From Sphingomonas sp. G-3-2-10 (GTDB taxonomy: Bacteria; Pseudomonadota; Alphaproteobacteria; Sphingomonadales; Sphingomonadaceae), in contig NZ_JABBFY010000003.1 of the NCBI RefSeq assembly GCF_012927115.1, forward strand, positions 62,001 to 126,000: DNA of 64,000 nucleotides, read 5' to 3'. The first letter of the stretch is position 1; each line of letters starts with the position of its first letter. The notes under the pieces were generated by a model that made no database searches, was not told where the DNA came from, and saw only the letters and a program-made list of their open reading frames with translations. Made by a program: the position numbers and the translations under genes. Positions 1-8,037 of this stretch are shown piece after piece.

Positions 1-444
1 TGCATCCAGACCGGGCCGGTGGGCCTGCCGGCCGTTACCGCGCTGGCGAGGCGCTTTCCGGGTGTGCCGATCATCCTCGACCATCTCGGCCGACCCGATG
101 TGACCGATGGGCCGCCCTATGAGCAGGCGAAGAGTCTGTTCGAACTGGCGGACATTGAATCCATCTATCTCAAGCTGACCCCGCGGATCATGGGCGATTC
201 GAAGAAGGGCGCAGCAACGCCGGAGACGTTGTTCCCGGCTTTGGTCGAGACGTTCGGCGCGCGGCGGCTGGCATGGGGGTCGAACTATCCGACCTCGGAA
301 GGCACGCTGGCGGAGATCCTCGCCACCGCGCAGGACCGGCTGGCGACGCTTTCGGACGCCGATCGCGAATGGATTTTCGGCGGGACCGCACTGTCCCTAT
401 ACCCGCAACTGGCGGACGAGACGCGGGTAGCGCGCGCCGTCTGA
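1..444 (+). CDS. Amidohydrolase family (amidohydrolase-2) protein, C-terminal part
   Basis: The frame is already open at base 1, so the N-terminus lies outside the window; about 147 residues remain. The segment shows a TIM-barrel metal-dependent hydrolase tail: IILDHLGRPD near the start, with the His typical of strand 6, and LAWGSNYPTSEG, where a Ser replaces the Asp often seen at the end of the barrel. Relatives include 2-pyrone-4,6-dicarboxylate hydrolase (LigI) and other lactonases and decarboxylases of aromatic catabolism. The transporter gene follows after 12 bases and ring-cleavage genes lie just downstream, so a role in an aromatic degradation pathway is inferred. The exact substrate cannot be read from the fragment. 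Confidence 0.8.
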   Translation, partial: CIQTGPVGLPAVTALARRFPGVPIILDHLGRPDVTDGPPYEQAKSLFELADIESIYLKLTPRIMGDSKKGAATPETLFPALVETFGARRLAWGSNYPTSEGTLAEILATAQDRLATLSDADREWIFGGTALSLYPQLADETRVARAV

Positions 445-456
445 GGAGAGGTCGCA

Positions 457-1749
457 ATGAGTGAAGCAGTTGCAGGAGCCCCGCCCGCGGCGGCGGCGGA
501 GTCCGCGAAAGCCGGTGCGGCGCCCTGGGGCATCCTCGCGCTCCTGACGGTGGGCGTGCTGATCGCCTATTTCGACCGGACGAGCATCTCGTCGGCGCTG
601 GCGGACAAGCCGTTCGTCGAGCATTTCGGGATGACCAACGCCGATCGCGGCTTCGTCGCCGGCGCGTTCTTCTGGTCGTACATGGCGATGCAGATGCCGA
701 TGGGCTGGCTCGTCGATCGCTATGGCGTGAAATACACCTACGCCGTGTGCTTCGCGCTGTGGTGCCTCGCGACCGCCGCGACCGGTCTGATGACCGCGGT
801 GATGGGCCTGTTCATCATGCGCCTGATCGTGGGGCTGACCGAAGCGATCGTGACGCCGGCCAGCTATCGCTGGATCCGCCTCAACATGCCGGAGACCCAT
901 GCGGGCACGGCGGTGGGCATCTTCGCGATGGGCAACAAGATCGGCATCGCCATCGGCGCGCCGATCGCCGCATGGCTGATCGTGACGTTCGACTGGCGGT
1001 TGATGTTCATCCTCTCCGGCCTTGCCGGGCTGATCTGGCTGGTGCCGTGGATGCTGCTGGTCAAATCGGACTATCTGAAGAAGGGCGAGATTGCCGCGCA
1101 GCGGCGCAAGACGGGCGCGGTGACCTTTGGCAGCATCATCTCTTCGCCCGTCATCTGGGGCGCGATGATCGTCAACTTCTGCTACGGCTATTTCTCGTTC
1201 TACTGCATGACCTGGATGCCGGCCTATCTGGTCGATGCGCAGGGCCTCTCGCTCCAGCAATCGGGCCTCTACACCTTCTTCAGCTTTGCCGGGATCGCGA
1301 TCGTGGCGATCGTCGCGGGCTGGGCGGCGGACCGGATCATCGCGCGCGGATACGATCCGATCGTCACGCGCAAGGTGTTCATCGTCGCGGGCTTTTTCGG
1401 GGCGAGCACGGTGTTGCTCGGGGCCTATGCGCACAGCCTGGAATGGGCGCTGTTCTGGAACGTATTCTCGCTCTCGTGCCTCGGCCTTGCGACCGCGAAC
1501 AACCTGGCCCTGTGCAAGATCACGCTGATCCCGCCGCCCGCGATCGGGCTGTCGGTCGGCGTGCAGCAGGTGGCGGGCACCGCGTCGGGCGGCGTCGCGG
1601 CGACCCTGTCCGGCTGGCTGCTCCACACCACCGGCAGCTACGACGCCCCGATGATGGTGATCGTGGTGTTCCTGATGATCGGAGCGGCCGCCTGCGTCGT
1701 CCTGCTCCGCCCGAAATGGTCGCCCAAGGTGACCCAGATTGCCGATTGA
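457..1749 (+). CDS. MFS transporter, anion:cation symporter-like
   Basis: A 430-residue inner-membrane carrier with about 12 hydrophobic segments. The first helix carries FDRTSISSAL, typical of the anion:cation symporter branch (hexuronate, phthalate and other organic-acid carriers). The MFS signature GWLVDRYG lies at residues 83-90, between helices 2 and 3. The ATG at 457 follows a GAGGAGAG ribosome site. It sits between an amidohydrolase and an extradiol dioxygenase in one tight run, so import of an aromatic or carboxylated substrate by proton symport is the natural inference. The N-terminal 22 residues are Ala-rich and probably cytoplasmic. Confidence 0.88.
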   Translation: MSEAVAGAPPAAAAESAKAGAAPWGILALLTVGVLIAYFDRTSISSALADKPFVEHFGMTNADRGFVAGAFFWSYMAMQMPMGWLVDRYGVKYTYAVCFALWCLATAATGLMTAVMGLFIMRLIVGLTEAIVTPASYRWIRLNMPETHAGTAVGIFAMGNKIGIAIGAPIAAWLIVTFDWRLMFILSGLAGLIWLVPWMLLVKSDYLKKGEIAAQRRKTGAVTFGSIISSPVIWGAMIVNFCYGYFSFYCMTWMPAYLVDAQGLSLQQSGLYTFFSFAGIAIVAIVAGWAADRIIARGYDPIVTRKVFIVAGFFGASTVLLGAYAHSLEWALFWNVFSLSCLGLATANNLALCKITLIPPPAIGLSVGVQQVAGTASGGVAATLSGWLLHTTGSYDAPMMVIVVFLMIGAAACVVLLRPKWSPKVTQIAD

Positions 1750-1759
1750 GGACTGAACA

Positions 1760-2761
1760 ATGGCGAAGATCGTATTCGGCATGGCCGTGCCGCACAGCGG
1801 GATGCTGGGGCAGAAGCCCGAGGACTGGCTGACCAACGGGGAACGCGACCGCAAGAACCCCGAGCTGTGGTACCGCAACCGGACCTGGACCTATGCCGAG
1901 CTGGAAGCCGAGCGCGGCGCGGCGTTCGAGCCGTTCCTGACGCTGGAGGAGCGGACCACGCGCGCGACCAAGTGCCGCGCGGCGCTGGACGAGATGGCGG
2001 CGGCGTACCAGCGTGCGAACGTCGATGTCGCGATCATCCTGGGCAAGGACCAGAAGGAGATCTGGCCCGACCAGTCGCCGTCGATCACCATCTATACCGG
2101 CGAGGACGTGCATAACGGTCCGCCGCAGCGGCCGGTCTATGCGCCGGACCATCATGTGGTGCACAAGGCCTATCCCGAGTTCGCGACCTATCTGATCAAG
2201 GCGTTCCAGAGCGAAGGCTTCGACCTGAACGACCTGCAGGCATGGCCCGAAAATGTGTGGATGGAGCAAAGGCAGGGGATGAAGCCGGACTATCCGGTGG
2301 TCCCGCACGCCTACAGCTTCGTCTATCACCAGATCATGGGCGACAATCCGCCGCCGCATGTGCCGGTGCTGTTCAACCTGTTCTATCCGCCGACCCAGCC
2401 TTCGATGGCGCGCTGCATCGAGTTCGGGCGGGTGCTGCGCGAAGCGATCGAGGCGTGGCCGCAGGATGTGCGCGTGGCGGTGATCGCTTCCGGGGGTCTC
2501 TCGCACTTCGTCAATGACGAGGAGTTCGACCGCGATATTATCGGCAAGCTGGCGGCCTATGACTATGAGGGCCTCGCCGCGGTGCCGGACGGCTATTACC
2601 AGTCGGGCACGTCCGAGATCAAAATCTACTCGATCGTGATGATGGCGCTGCAACAGACCGGCGCGGAGATGACCCTGGTCGATTACATCCCGTGCTGGCG
2701 GACGCCCGCGGGGACCGGGGAAGGCATGGGCTTCATGTATTGGGACGCAGCAAATCAATGA
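1760..2761 (+). CDS. Class III extradiol ring-cleavage dioxygenase, LigB family
   Basis: A 333-residue protein of the LigB fold, which opens catecholic rings with non-haem iron. His12 in MAVPHSGML matches the first iron ligand of LigB, SGGLSHF matches the catalytic His region, and GTSEIKIYS holds the expected ligand Glu. Where LigB has NDHG with the second His ligand, this protein reads GKDQKEIW, so that ligand is not evident. The length resembles single-chain enzymes such as OH-DDVA dioxygenase (LigZ), and no LigA domain is fused. It follows the MFS gene by 10 bases and overlaps the aldolase gene by four (ATGA). Substrate unknown. Confidence 0.83.
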   Translation: MAKIVFGMAVPHSGMLGQKPEDWLTNGERDRKNPELWYRNRTWTYAELEAERGAAFEPFLTLEERTTRATKCRAALDEMAAAYQRANVDVAIILGKDQKEIWPDQSPSITIYTGEDVHNGPPQRPVYAPDHHVVHKAYPEFATYLIKAFQSEGFDLNDLQAWPENVWMEQRQGMKPDYPVVPHAYSFVYHQIMGDNPPPHVPVLFNLFYPPTQPSMARCIEFGRVLREAIEAWPQDVRVAVIASGGLSHFVNDEEFDRDIIGKLAAYDYEGLAAVPDGYYQSGTSEIKIYSIVMMALQQTGAEMTLVDYIPCWRTPAGTGEGMGFMYWDAANQ

Positions 2762-3612
2762 CCGAACGACTGAACGGCATCATCCGCGCGCTGGAAAGCG
2801 GCAAGCCGGCTTTCACCTGCTTCTCCAAGGTCGACAAGCTGACCGCGCAGGAAATGACCGACGCGCCCTATGACGGGATCGTGTTCGAGATGGAGCATAA
2901 CCCGTACGACGTCGCGGCGCTGGGGGACGCGCTGCAATATATGCTCAACCGCAAGGCGATCGCGGCCTCGGGTTCGGTCGCCCCGGCGGTGACGCCGATC
3001 GCGCGCATCCCCGCCAATGGCGGCGAAATGAATCAGTTTCAGGCCAAGCAGGTGCTGGATCGCGGCGTCTATGGCGTGATCACCCCGCATGTCTCGACCG
3101 TCGAGCAGGCGTACAACATGGTCGCTTCGTGCCGCTATGCGAAGCCGAAGGGCGCGGCGCTGTATGAGCCCAAGGGCGTTCGCGGCGACGGGCCGGCGAC
3201 GGCGGCGCGGTATTGGGGCCTGTCGATGCAGGATTATTATGCCCGGGCCGATGTGTGGCCGCTGGCGCCGCATGGCGAGTTGCTGGTCGGGATGATGTGC
3301 GAGAGCCCCGAAGCGATCGGGAATCTGGACGACATCCTCGCCAACGTGCCGGGCATCGGGCTGGTGCTGATCGGCGAAGGCGATCTCAGCCAGGCGCTGG
3401 GCTATCCGCGCCAGTATGACCATCCCGAGGTGGTGGGCGCGATGAACCGGATCGTCGAGATCTGCCACAAGCACAAGGTGGCGGTGGGCAATCCGCACAC
3501 CAATGCCGGCAATGTCGAGCGGCTGATCGGCGAGGGGTATAAATTCCTGATGTCCGCGCCGAGCCGCAGCTATGGCGTGGTGGGCAAGGGGCGCGAACTG
3601 GCGGGGTATTGA
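2758..3612 (+). CDS. HpcH/HpaI family aldolase
   Basis: A 284-residue TIM-barrel aldolase or lyase family protein. These enzymes split 2-oxo-acid aldol products such as 4-hydroxy-2-oxo acids using a divalent metal. Visible family features are FEMEHNPYD at residues 43-51, a metal-binding Glu region GLVLIGEGDLSQALG, and the C-terminal PHTNAGNVERLI. The ATG at 2758 overlaps the stop of the upstream dioxygenase and gives the usual N-terminus; in-frame starts further upstream lie inside that gene. After meta-cleavage and hydrolysis, an aldolase is the expected last step to pyruvate-type products, which fits the context. Confidence 0.87.
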   Translation: MTERLNGIIRALESGKPAFTCFSKVDKLTAQEMTDAPYDGIVFEMEHNPYDVAALGDALQYMLNRKAIAASGSVAPAVTPIARIPANGGEMNQFQAKQVLDRGVYGVITPHVSTVEQAYNMVASCRYAKPKGAALYEPKGVRGDGPATAARYWGLSMQDYYARADVWPLAPHGELLVGMMCESPEAIGNLDDILANVPGIGLVLIGEGDLSQALGYPRQYDHPEVVGAMNRIVEICHKHKVAVGNPHTNAGNVERLIGEGYKFLMSAPSRSYGVVGKGRELAGY

Positions 3613-3651
3613 GGGGGGCGACAGCGCGCGCCCGCCGCGATAGAGGGGCGC

Positions 3652-3981
3652 ATGGCCCGCAAGCACCGCGATCCCTATGACCATTTGCCCCGCGAGGAGG
3701 AGGCTCCGCCGCCGGTTCCGTGCTGGCTGTGCGGCCGGCCGACGGGCGAGACCATCGTCTGGCACCATCCCGTGCCCAAGAGCCGGGGCGGGCGCGACGT
3801 CGTGCCGATGCACCCGATTTGCCAGCAGACGCTGATGGCCAATTTCACGAACTCCGAACTCCAGCGCCACGGGATGGATGTGGAGATGCTGCTGGCCCAT
3901 CCCAATGTGCGCAAGTTCGTCGACTGGGTGGCGAAGAAGGACCCCGATTTTACCGCGACCACGGCGAAGAAGCAGCGCTGA
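3652..3981 (+). CDS. HNH endonuclease-domain protein
   Basis: A 109-residue protein with a compact HNH zinc motif: C24-x2-C27, WHHPVPKSRGG at 37-47, and HPIC at 54-57 followed by Asn64. The C-terminus is basic. The HNH family covers restriction, homing and repair nucleases, but small stand-alone members like this are mostly uncharacterised. It lies 39 bases after the aldolase gene and before a non-coding stretch with repeats, so it may be a bystander inside the catabolic locus. No partner methylase or toxin-antitoxin gene is adjacent. Confidence 0.75.
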   Translation: MARKHRDPYDHLPREEEAPPPVPCWLCGRPTGETIVWHHPVPKSRGGRDVVPMHPICQQTLMANFTNSELQRHGMDVEMLLAHPNVRKFVDWVAKKDPDFTATTAKKQR

Positions 3982-4047
3982 TCGAGGGGCGGTCGCCCGA
4001 AGCCGGCGCAGAATATACGCTCGCGCGCCTCTGCTGGCGGAACGGGT

Positions 4048-4174
4048 GGTTGACACGGTTGACACCAATATCGGGAAAAGCCGGTCTCGGGCGAAATGCG
4101 GGTTTCGGACGGTTGAAAGAGCGGCCGGGATGCCTCGGCGCGGCGAGTTGAGCGGTTGAAATCCAACATTGCAA
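4048..4174 (+). repeat. Dispersed intergenic repeat, copy A
   Basis: This 127-base stretch shares three blocks, in order, with 34757-34864. The first is a 19-base block GGTTGACACGGTTGACACC, itself two GGTTGACAC units. The second is AAAGAGCGGCCG in the middle. The third is an 18-base block TGAAATCCAACATTGCAA at the end. The sequence between the blocks differs. It makes up much of the 322-base gap between the HNH gene and the ThDP enzyme gene, and I see no gene in that gap. Confidence 0.75.
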
Positions 4175-4183
4175 TGGGCCGTT

Positions 4184-4209
4184 GGCTCCTCCCCTAAAGG
4201 GGAGGGGCC
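4184..4209. repeat. CCTCCCC/GGGGAGG-type hairpin
   Basis: GGCTCCTCCCC and GGGGAGGGGCC form an 11-bp stem (one T-G pair) around the loop TAAA. There is no T-run on either side, so it is not a classic intrinsic terminator. It belongs with similar hairpins at 30315, 35860 and 42661. Confidence 0.6.
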
Positions 4210-4277
4210 AAGAAAGTGGCGAACTTATCGCCCGGCTTTCCAATCCAATTGGCGGCGGCCCTTCCGGCATGGTGTGA

Positions 4278-4303
4278 CCCTCTCTCAACGGAGAGGGATT
4301 TCA
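4278..4303 (+). promoter_or_regulatory. Hairpin covering the ribosome-binding site of the ThDP enzyme gene
   Basis: CCCTCTC at 4278-4284 pairs with GAGAGGG at 4291-4297, leaving the loop TCAACG. The right arm is the only good Shine-Dalgarno sequence for the ATG at 4304, six bases further on. If it folds in the mRNA it would hide the ribosome site. The structure is seen; regulation is inferred. Confidence 0.45.
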
Positions 4304-5851
4304 ATGAACGGCGCCCAAGCACTGGTGAACACGCTGGCCGACCGGGGCGTCGACATTTGCTTCGCCAATCCCGGCACGTCGGAGATGCACTTCCTCGCCG
4401 CGCTGGAAAACCCGCGGATGAAGAGCGTGCTGTGCCTGTTCGAAGGCGTCTGCACCGGCGCGGCCGACGGATATTACCGGATGGCGGACAAGCCCGCCTC
4501 GACCCTGCTGCACCTTGGCCCCGGCCTCGCCAACGGGCTCGCCAATATCCACAACGCCAAGCGCGCCAGCGTGGGCATGGTCAACATCGTCGGCGAGCAT
4601 TCGGCGAGCCATCTCAAATATGATCCGCCGCTGACCTCGGACATAGAGGGGCTGGCGCGGCCGCTGAGCCATTGGGTGCGGCGCGCGGAATCGGCGCAGT
4701 CGATCGCGTGGGATGCAGCCACGGCGGTAGCCAAGGCAAGCGAGCATCCCGGCCAGATCGCGACGCTGATCCTGCCGGGCGACACCGCGTGGCAGGATGC
4801 CGGCGAGCGGGTGCTGCCTGCGCCGGCCCCCTCCGCCCGCAAGGCGCCCGACGCGGCGCGGATCGACAAGATCGCCGAAGTGCTGCGTTCGGGCGAGCCG
4901 GCGCTGATCATCCTTGCCAACAAGTCCACGCGCGGCCGGGCGCTCGAGCTGGCGGGCAAGGTCGCGGCGGGCACCGGGTGCCGCCTCGGCAGCCAGTTCT
5001 TCACCGCGCGGATCGAGCGGGGCGCGGGGCGCGTGCCGCTGGAGCGGATTCCCTATGCGGTGCCGCAGGGCATGGCCTTCCTCCAGGGCTTCAAACACCT
5101 GATCACGGTCGAGACGCGCGAGCCGGTGGCGTTCTTCAGCTACCCGGACAAGCCGAGCCTGCTGAAAGCGCCGGGAACGGTGGTCCACAATTTGTCCGAA
5201 GCGGACGAGGACAGCGAAGCGGCATTCGAGATGCTGATCGACGCGCTGGGCATTGGCGGCGTCGCGCCGCGATTGCAGGAGCGGATCGAAACGCCCCCGC
5301 CGAGCGGCGCGCTGAACCCTACCAGCATCGCCCATGCACTGGCGGCGGCTTTGCCCGAGCATTGCGTGTTCGTCGATGAATCGCTGACCACCGGCCGGGA
5401 GTCGATGGGTCTGACGATGGGTGCGCGGCCGCACGACCTGATCAACAATATGGGCGGATCGATCGGATACGGCACCCCGGTCGCCACCGGTGCGGCGCTG
5501 GCCTGCCCCGACCGGCGGACCTTCTGCATGGTTGGCGACGGCAGCGCGATGTACACGATCCAGTCGCTGTGGACGCAGGCGCGCGAAGGGCTGCCCGTCA
5601 CGACGATCATCTTCGCCAACAACAGCTACGCCATCCTGAAGGCCGAATACGCCAATATGGGCGCGGGCACGCCCGGGCCGCAGGCGCTGGCGATGATCGA
5701 TATCGACCGCCCGACGATCGACTGGGTCGCGATGGCGAAGAGCATGGGCGTGCCGGGCGTCAGCGTCTCGACCGCCGAGGATTTCCACGCCGCGATGGTC
5801 CGTTCGGTCGATGCCGACGGCCCGGTGCTGATCGAAGTGAAGCTTTACTGA
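4304..5851 (+). CDS. ThDP-dependent enzyme, acetolactate synthase large subunit-like (probable decarboxylase)
   Basis: A 515-residue enzyme of the thiamine-diphosphate family that includes acetolactate synthase and benzoylformate decarboxylase. FANPGTSEMHF opens the Pyr domain, Glu47 in LCLFEGVC is the conserved ThDP-activating Glu, and the PP domain has VGDGS near residue 410 ending in FANN about 28 residues later. It is shorter than catabolic or biosynthetic acetolactate synthases (about 560-590), and no small regulatory subunit gene is nearby. A 2-oxo-acid or aryl-oxo-acid decarboxylase role in the aromatic pathway is therefore more likely. ATG 4304 is preceded by GGAGAGGG; a longer in-frame reading from 4169 crosses repeats and has no ribosome site. 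Confidence 0.82.
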   Translation: MNGAQALVNTLADRGVDICFANPGTSEMHFLAALENPRMKSVLCLFEGVCTGAADGYYRMADKPASTLLHLGPGLANGLANIHNAKRASVGMVNIVGEHSASHLKYDPPLTSDIEGLARPLSHWVRRAESAQSIAWDAATAVAKASEHPGQIATLILPGDTAWQDAGERVLPAPAPSARKAPDAARIDKIAEVLRSGEPALIILANKSTRGRALELAGKVAAGTGCRLGSQFFTARIERGAGRVPLERIPYAVPQGMAFLQGFKHLITVETREPVAFFSYPDKPSLLKAPGTVVHNLSEADEDSEAAFEMLIDALGIGGVAPRLQERIETPPPSGALNPTSIAHALAAALPEHCVFVDESLTTGRESMGLTMGARPHDLINNMGGSIGYGTPVATGAALACPDRRTFCMVGDGSAMYTIQSLWTQAREGLPVTTIIFANNSYAILKAEYANMGAGTPGPQALAMIDIDRPTIDWVAMAKSMGVPGVSVSTAEDFHAAMVRSVDADGPVLIEVKLY

Positions 5852-5861
5852 GGGGCAAGCC

Positions 5862-6740
5862 GTGACGGTACTCAAGACCAATCTGGCCGATTATCCGGTG
5901 ACGAAGGCGATGAAGGACGGGCGAGTCACGTCCGATCTGGTCACGCTCGATTTCTGCGGGCCGCCCCAGGCCCATAACGGCTTCAAGGCGATGATCCGCG
6001 AAGGGGCGTTCGACTGCGGCGAACTGGCGATCGTCACGCTGCTTCAGGCGAAGATCTATGGCAAGCCGTGGGTCGCGCTGCCGATCCCGGTCAATGGGCG
6101 GTTCCAGCATCATTGCGCGGGGTTCAACCGCGAGTTCGGGCATCTCGATCCCAAGGATATCGAGGGCAAGCGCGTCGGCGTGCGCAGCTATGCGCAGACC
6201 ACCGGGCTGTGGATCCGCGGTATTCTGCAGCACGAATATGGCGTCGATCTGGACAAGGTGACCTGGTGCAAGGTCGGCGAGGGGCATCTGCTCGAGTACA
6301 CCGATCCGGCCAATGTCGAGCAGCTGCCCAAGGGTTCGGACATCGGCCAGATGATGCTCGACGGCGAGCTGGCCGCGACGCTGCAGGGCGTCGATCTGCC
6401 CAAGGATCCGCGCGTGCAATATCTGGTGCCCGAACCGTTCGAGGCGGCGAAGGACTGGTATGCGCGCGAAGGCGTGGTGTGCATCAATCACATGTTCGTG
6501 GTGCATGAGCGCCTGTCGCGCGAGCAGCCGGAGGTGGTGCGCGAGATCTTCCGGATGCTGGTCGAGAGCCGGGAGCTGACCGAAGGCGGCGTGCCGGCCG
6601 TCTATCCGCCGATCGGGCTGGAAGCGAACCGCAAGGGAATCCAGCTCGCGATCGACTGGGCGTATGAGCAGAAGATCATCCCGAGGAAGGTCGAAGTGGA
6701 CGAGCTGTTCGACGATGTGACCGCGGCGCTGGGCGCCTGA
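5862..6740 (+). CDS. 4,5-dihydroxyphthalate decarboxylase-like protein (SBP-fold, no signal peptide)
   Basis: A 292-residue protein with the periplasmic-binding-protein-like fold of NMT1/THI5 and 4,5-dihydroxyphthalate decarboxylase (Pht5). The motifs DIEGKRVGVRSYAQT and WIRGILQHEYGVD fit this family. It begins VTVLKTNLADYPVT with no signal peptide or lipobox, which argues for a cytoplasmic enzyme rather than a transporter binding protein. No permease or ATPase gene is adjacent. The GTG start at 5862 lies 10 bases after the previous stop. With LigAB encoded downstream, decarboxylation of a dihydroxylated aromatic acid to a protocatechuate-like diol is a reasonable inference. Confidence 0.7.
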   Translation: MTVLKTNLADYPVTKAMKDGRVTSDLVTLDFCGPPQAHNGFKAMIREGAFDCGELAIVTLLQAKIYGKPWVALPIPVNGRFQHHCAGFNREFGHLDPKDIEGKRVGVRSYAQTTGLWIRGILQHEYGVDLDKVTWCKVGEGHLLEYTDPANVEQLPKGSDIGQMMLDGELAATLQGVDLPKDPRVQYLVPEPFEAAKDWYAREGVVCINHMFVVHERLSREQPEVVREIFRMLVESRELTEGGVPAVYPPIGLEANRKGIQLAIDWAYEQKIIPRKVEVDELFDDVTAALGA

Positions 6741-6742
6741 GG

Positions 6743-8035
6743 GTGAAGCGGCTCGCTGCCCTGTTGCTGGCGGTCGTCGCGGTGCCGGCCGTGGCGCAGA
6801 CCGCGCCGGAGGTTCGCACCGACTATGTCTCGTTCGGCGGGCATGACGAGGGGCTGATCTACCGGCCTGCGGGCGCGGCGTCGCGGATCGCTCTGGTCTA
6901 TGCGCATCCGAGCGGGAACACGTTCGACACGGCGGTGGGCCGCGAGATGGCGCGGCGGGGCTATGCGATCATGATGGTCAACCATCATGACGAGGACGAG
7001 CGGCTCGATGCATTTGCCGGAGCGATCTCGCAGGCGATCCGGCATATGCGCGCGCTGCCGGGGATCGAGCGGGTCGTGCTGGTCGGGCATAGCGGGGGCG
7101 GGCCGCTGGTGGCGTTCTACCAGAATGTCGCCGAGCATGGGCCGGGGGCGTGCAGCGGGGCGGAGAAGATCTATCCGTGCCGCGCCGATCTGCTGAAGGA
7201 TCTTGCGCCCGCCGATGGCGTGGTGCTGCTCGATCCGACGCTGGGCGCATTCCACCAGATGAGCTCGATCGATCCGGCGGCGGGCGGCGAGACGCGCGAT
7301 GCGGCGCTCGACATGTTCGCGCCCGGCAACGGCTACGATCCTGCGAGCGGACGCGCGAGCTATCCGGCCGAGTTCCGCCGCCGGTTCGCGGCGGGGCAGG
7401 CGCGGCGGAGCGACGCGCTGATCGCGCAGGCGCGCGAGCGGCTGGCGGCGATCGAGGCGGGGCAGGGCCTGTTCGCCGACGACGAGCCGTTCGTGATCCG
7501 GGGGATCGGGCATCATGCGGCGGGGGCGCGGCTGTATCAGCCGGACACCGATATGCTCTCGCATACTCGCGCGCCGCATCTGCTGCTGCGCGCCGATGGG
7601 AGCGAGCGCGAAGGCGTGATCGCGTCGGTGCGCGGGCCGGGCGGCAAGGCGACGCGCGACGGGCTGCGCACGATGGAACTGATGGGCAACAACAGCAGCG
7701 TCCGCATCTTCCTGGCGACGGCGGCGATCCGGACGAAGGACTTCGCGATCGGCGCGGACGATATCACCGGAGTCGACTGGGCTTCGGCCTTTTCCTCCGC
7801 GCCGGGCAATGCGCCGGGGATCAGCGTGCCGTCGCTCGTGCTGACGATGAGCTGCCACTATCTGCTGGTGCCCGGCGAGATCGTCTTCGACCGGCTGGGA
7901 TCGCGCGACAAAAGCTATGCGGCGGTCGAGGGGGCGACGCATGTCTTCGGCCCGTGCAAGCCCGAATATGGCGACACGGTGAAGCGGACCTTCGACCATG
8001 TCGCGGGCTGGCTGGCGAAGCCGGGAAGGTTCTGA
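6743..8035 (+). CDS. Exported alpha/beta-hydrolase family protein
   Basis: A 430-residue protein starting with GTG at 6743, two bases after the previous stop. Residues 1-18 form a signal peptide (MKRLAALLLAVVAVPAVAQ), so it should act in the periplasm. GHSGGG at 115-120 gives Ser117 as nucleophile, HPSGN at 55-59 can form the oxyanion region, and ATHVFGPCKPE near the C-terminus offers the catalytic His. Esterases and lactonases share this layout. It sits in an unbroken run with the decarboxylase-like gene before it and the lipoprotein amidohydrolase after it. Substrate unknown. Confidence 0.8.
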   Translation: MKRLAALLLAVVAVPAVAQTAPEVRTDYVSFGGHDEGLIYRPAGAASRIALVYAHPSGNTFDTAVGREMARRGYAIMMVNHHDEDERLDAFAGAISQAIRHMRALPGIERVVLVGHSGGGPLVAFYQNVAEHGPGACSGAEKIYPCRADLLKDLAPADGVVLLDPTLGAFHQMSSIDPAAGGETRDAALDMFAPGNGYDPASGRASYPAEFRRRFAAGQARRSDALIAQARERLAAIEAGQGLFADDEPFVIRGIGHHAAGARLYQPDTDMLSHTRAPHLLLRADGSEREGVIASVRGPGGKATRDGLRTMELMGNNSSVRIFLATAAIRTKDFAIGADDITGVDWASAFSSAPGNAPGISVPSLVLTMSCHYLLVPGEIVFDRLGSRDKSYAAVEGATHVFGPCKPEYGDTVKRTFDHVAGWLAKPGRF

Positions 8036-8037
8036 GC

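Noticed and set aside
397..1878. Long minus-strand open frame of 493 codons opposite the MFS gene
   Set aside because: It is the antisense shadow of the transporter; composition is Arg/His/Asp-rich with no recognisable domain, as is usual for GC-rich antisense frames.
3652..3981. HNH gene as part of a restriction or defence system
   Set aside because: No methyltransferase, helicase or other defence gene is adjacent; the neighbours are catabolic genes.
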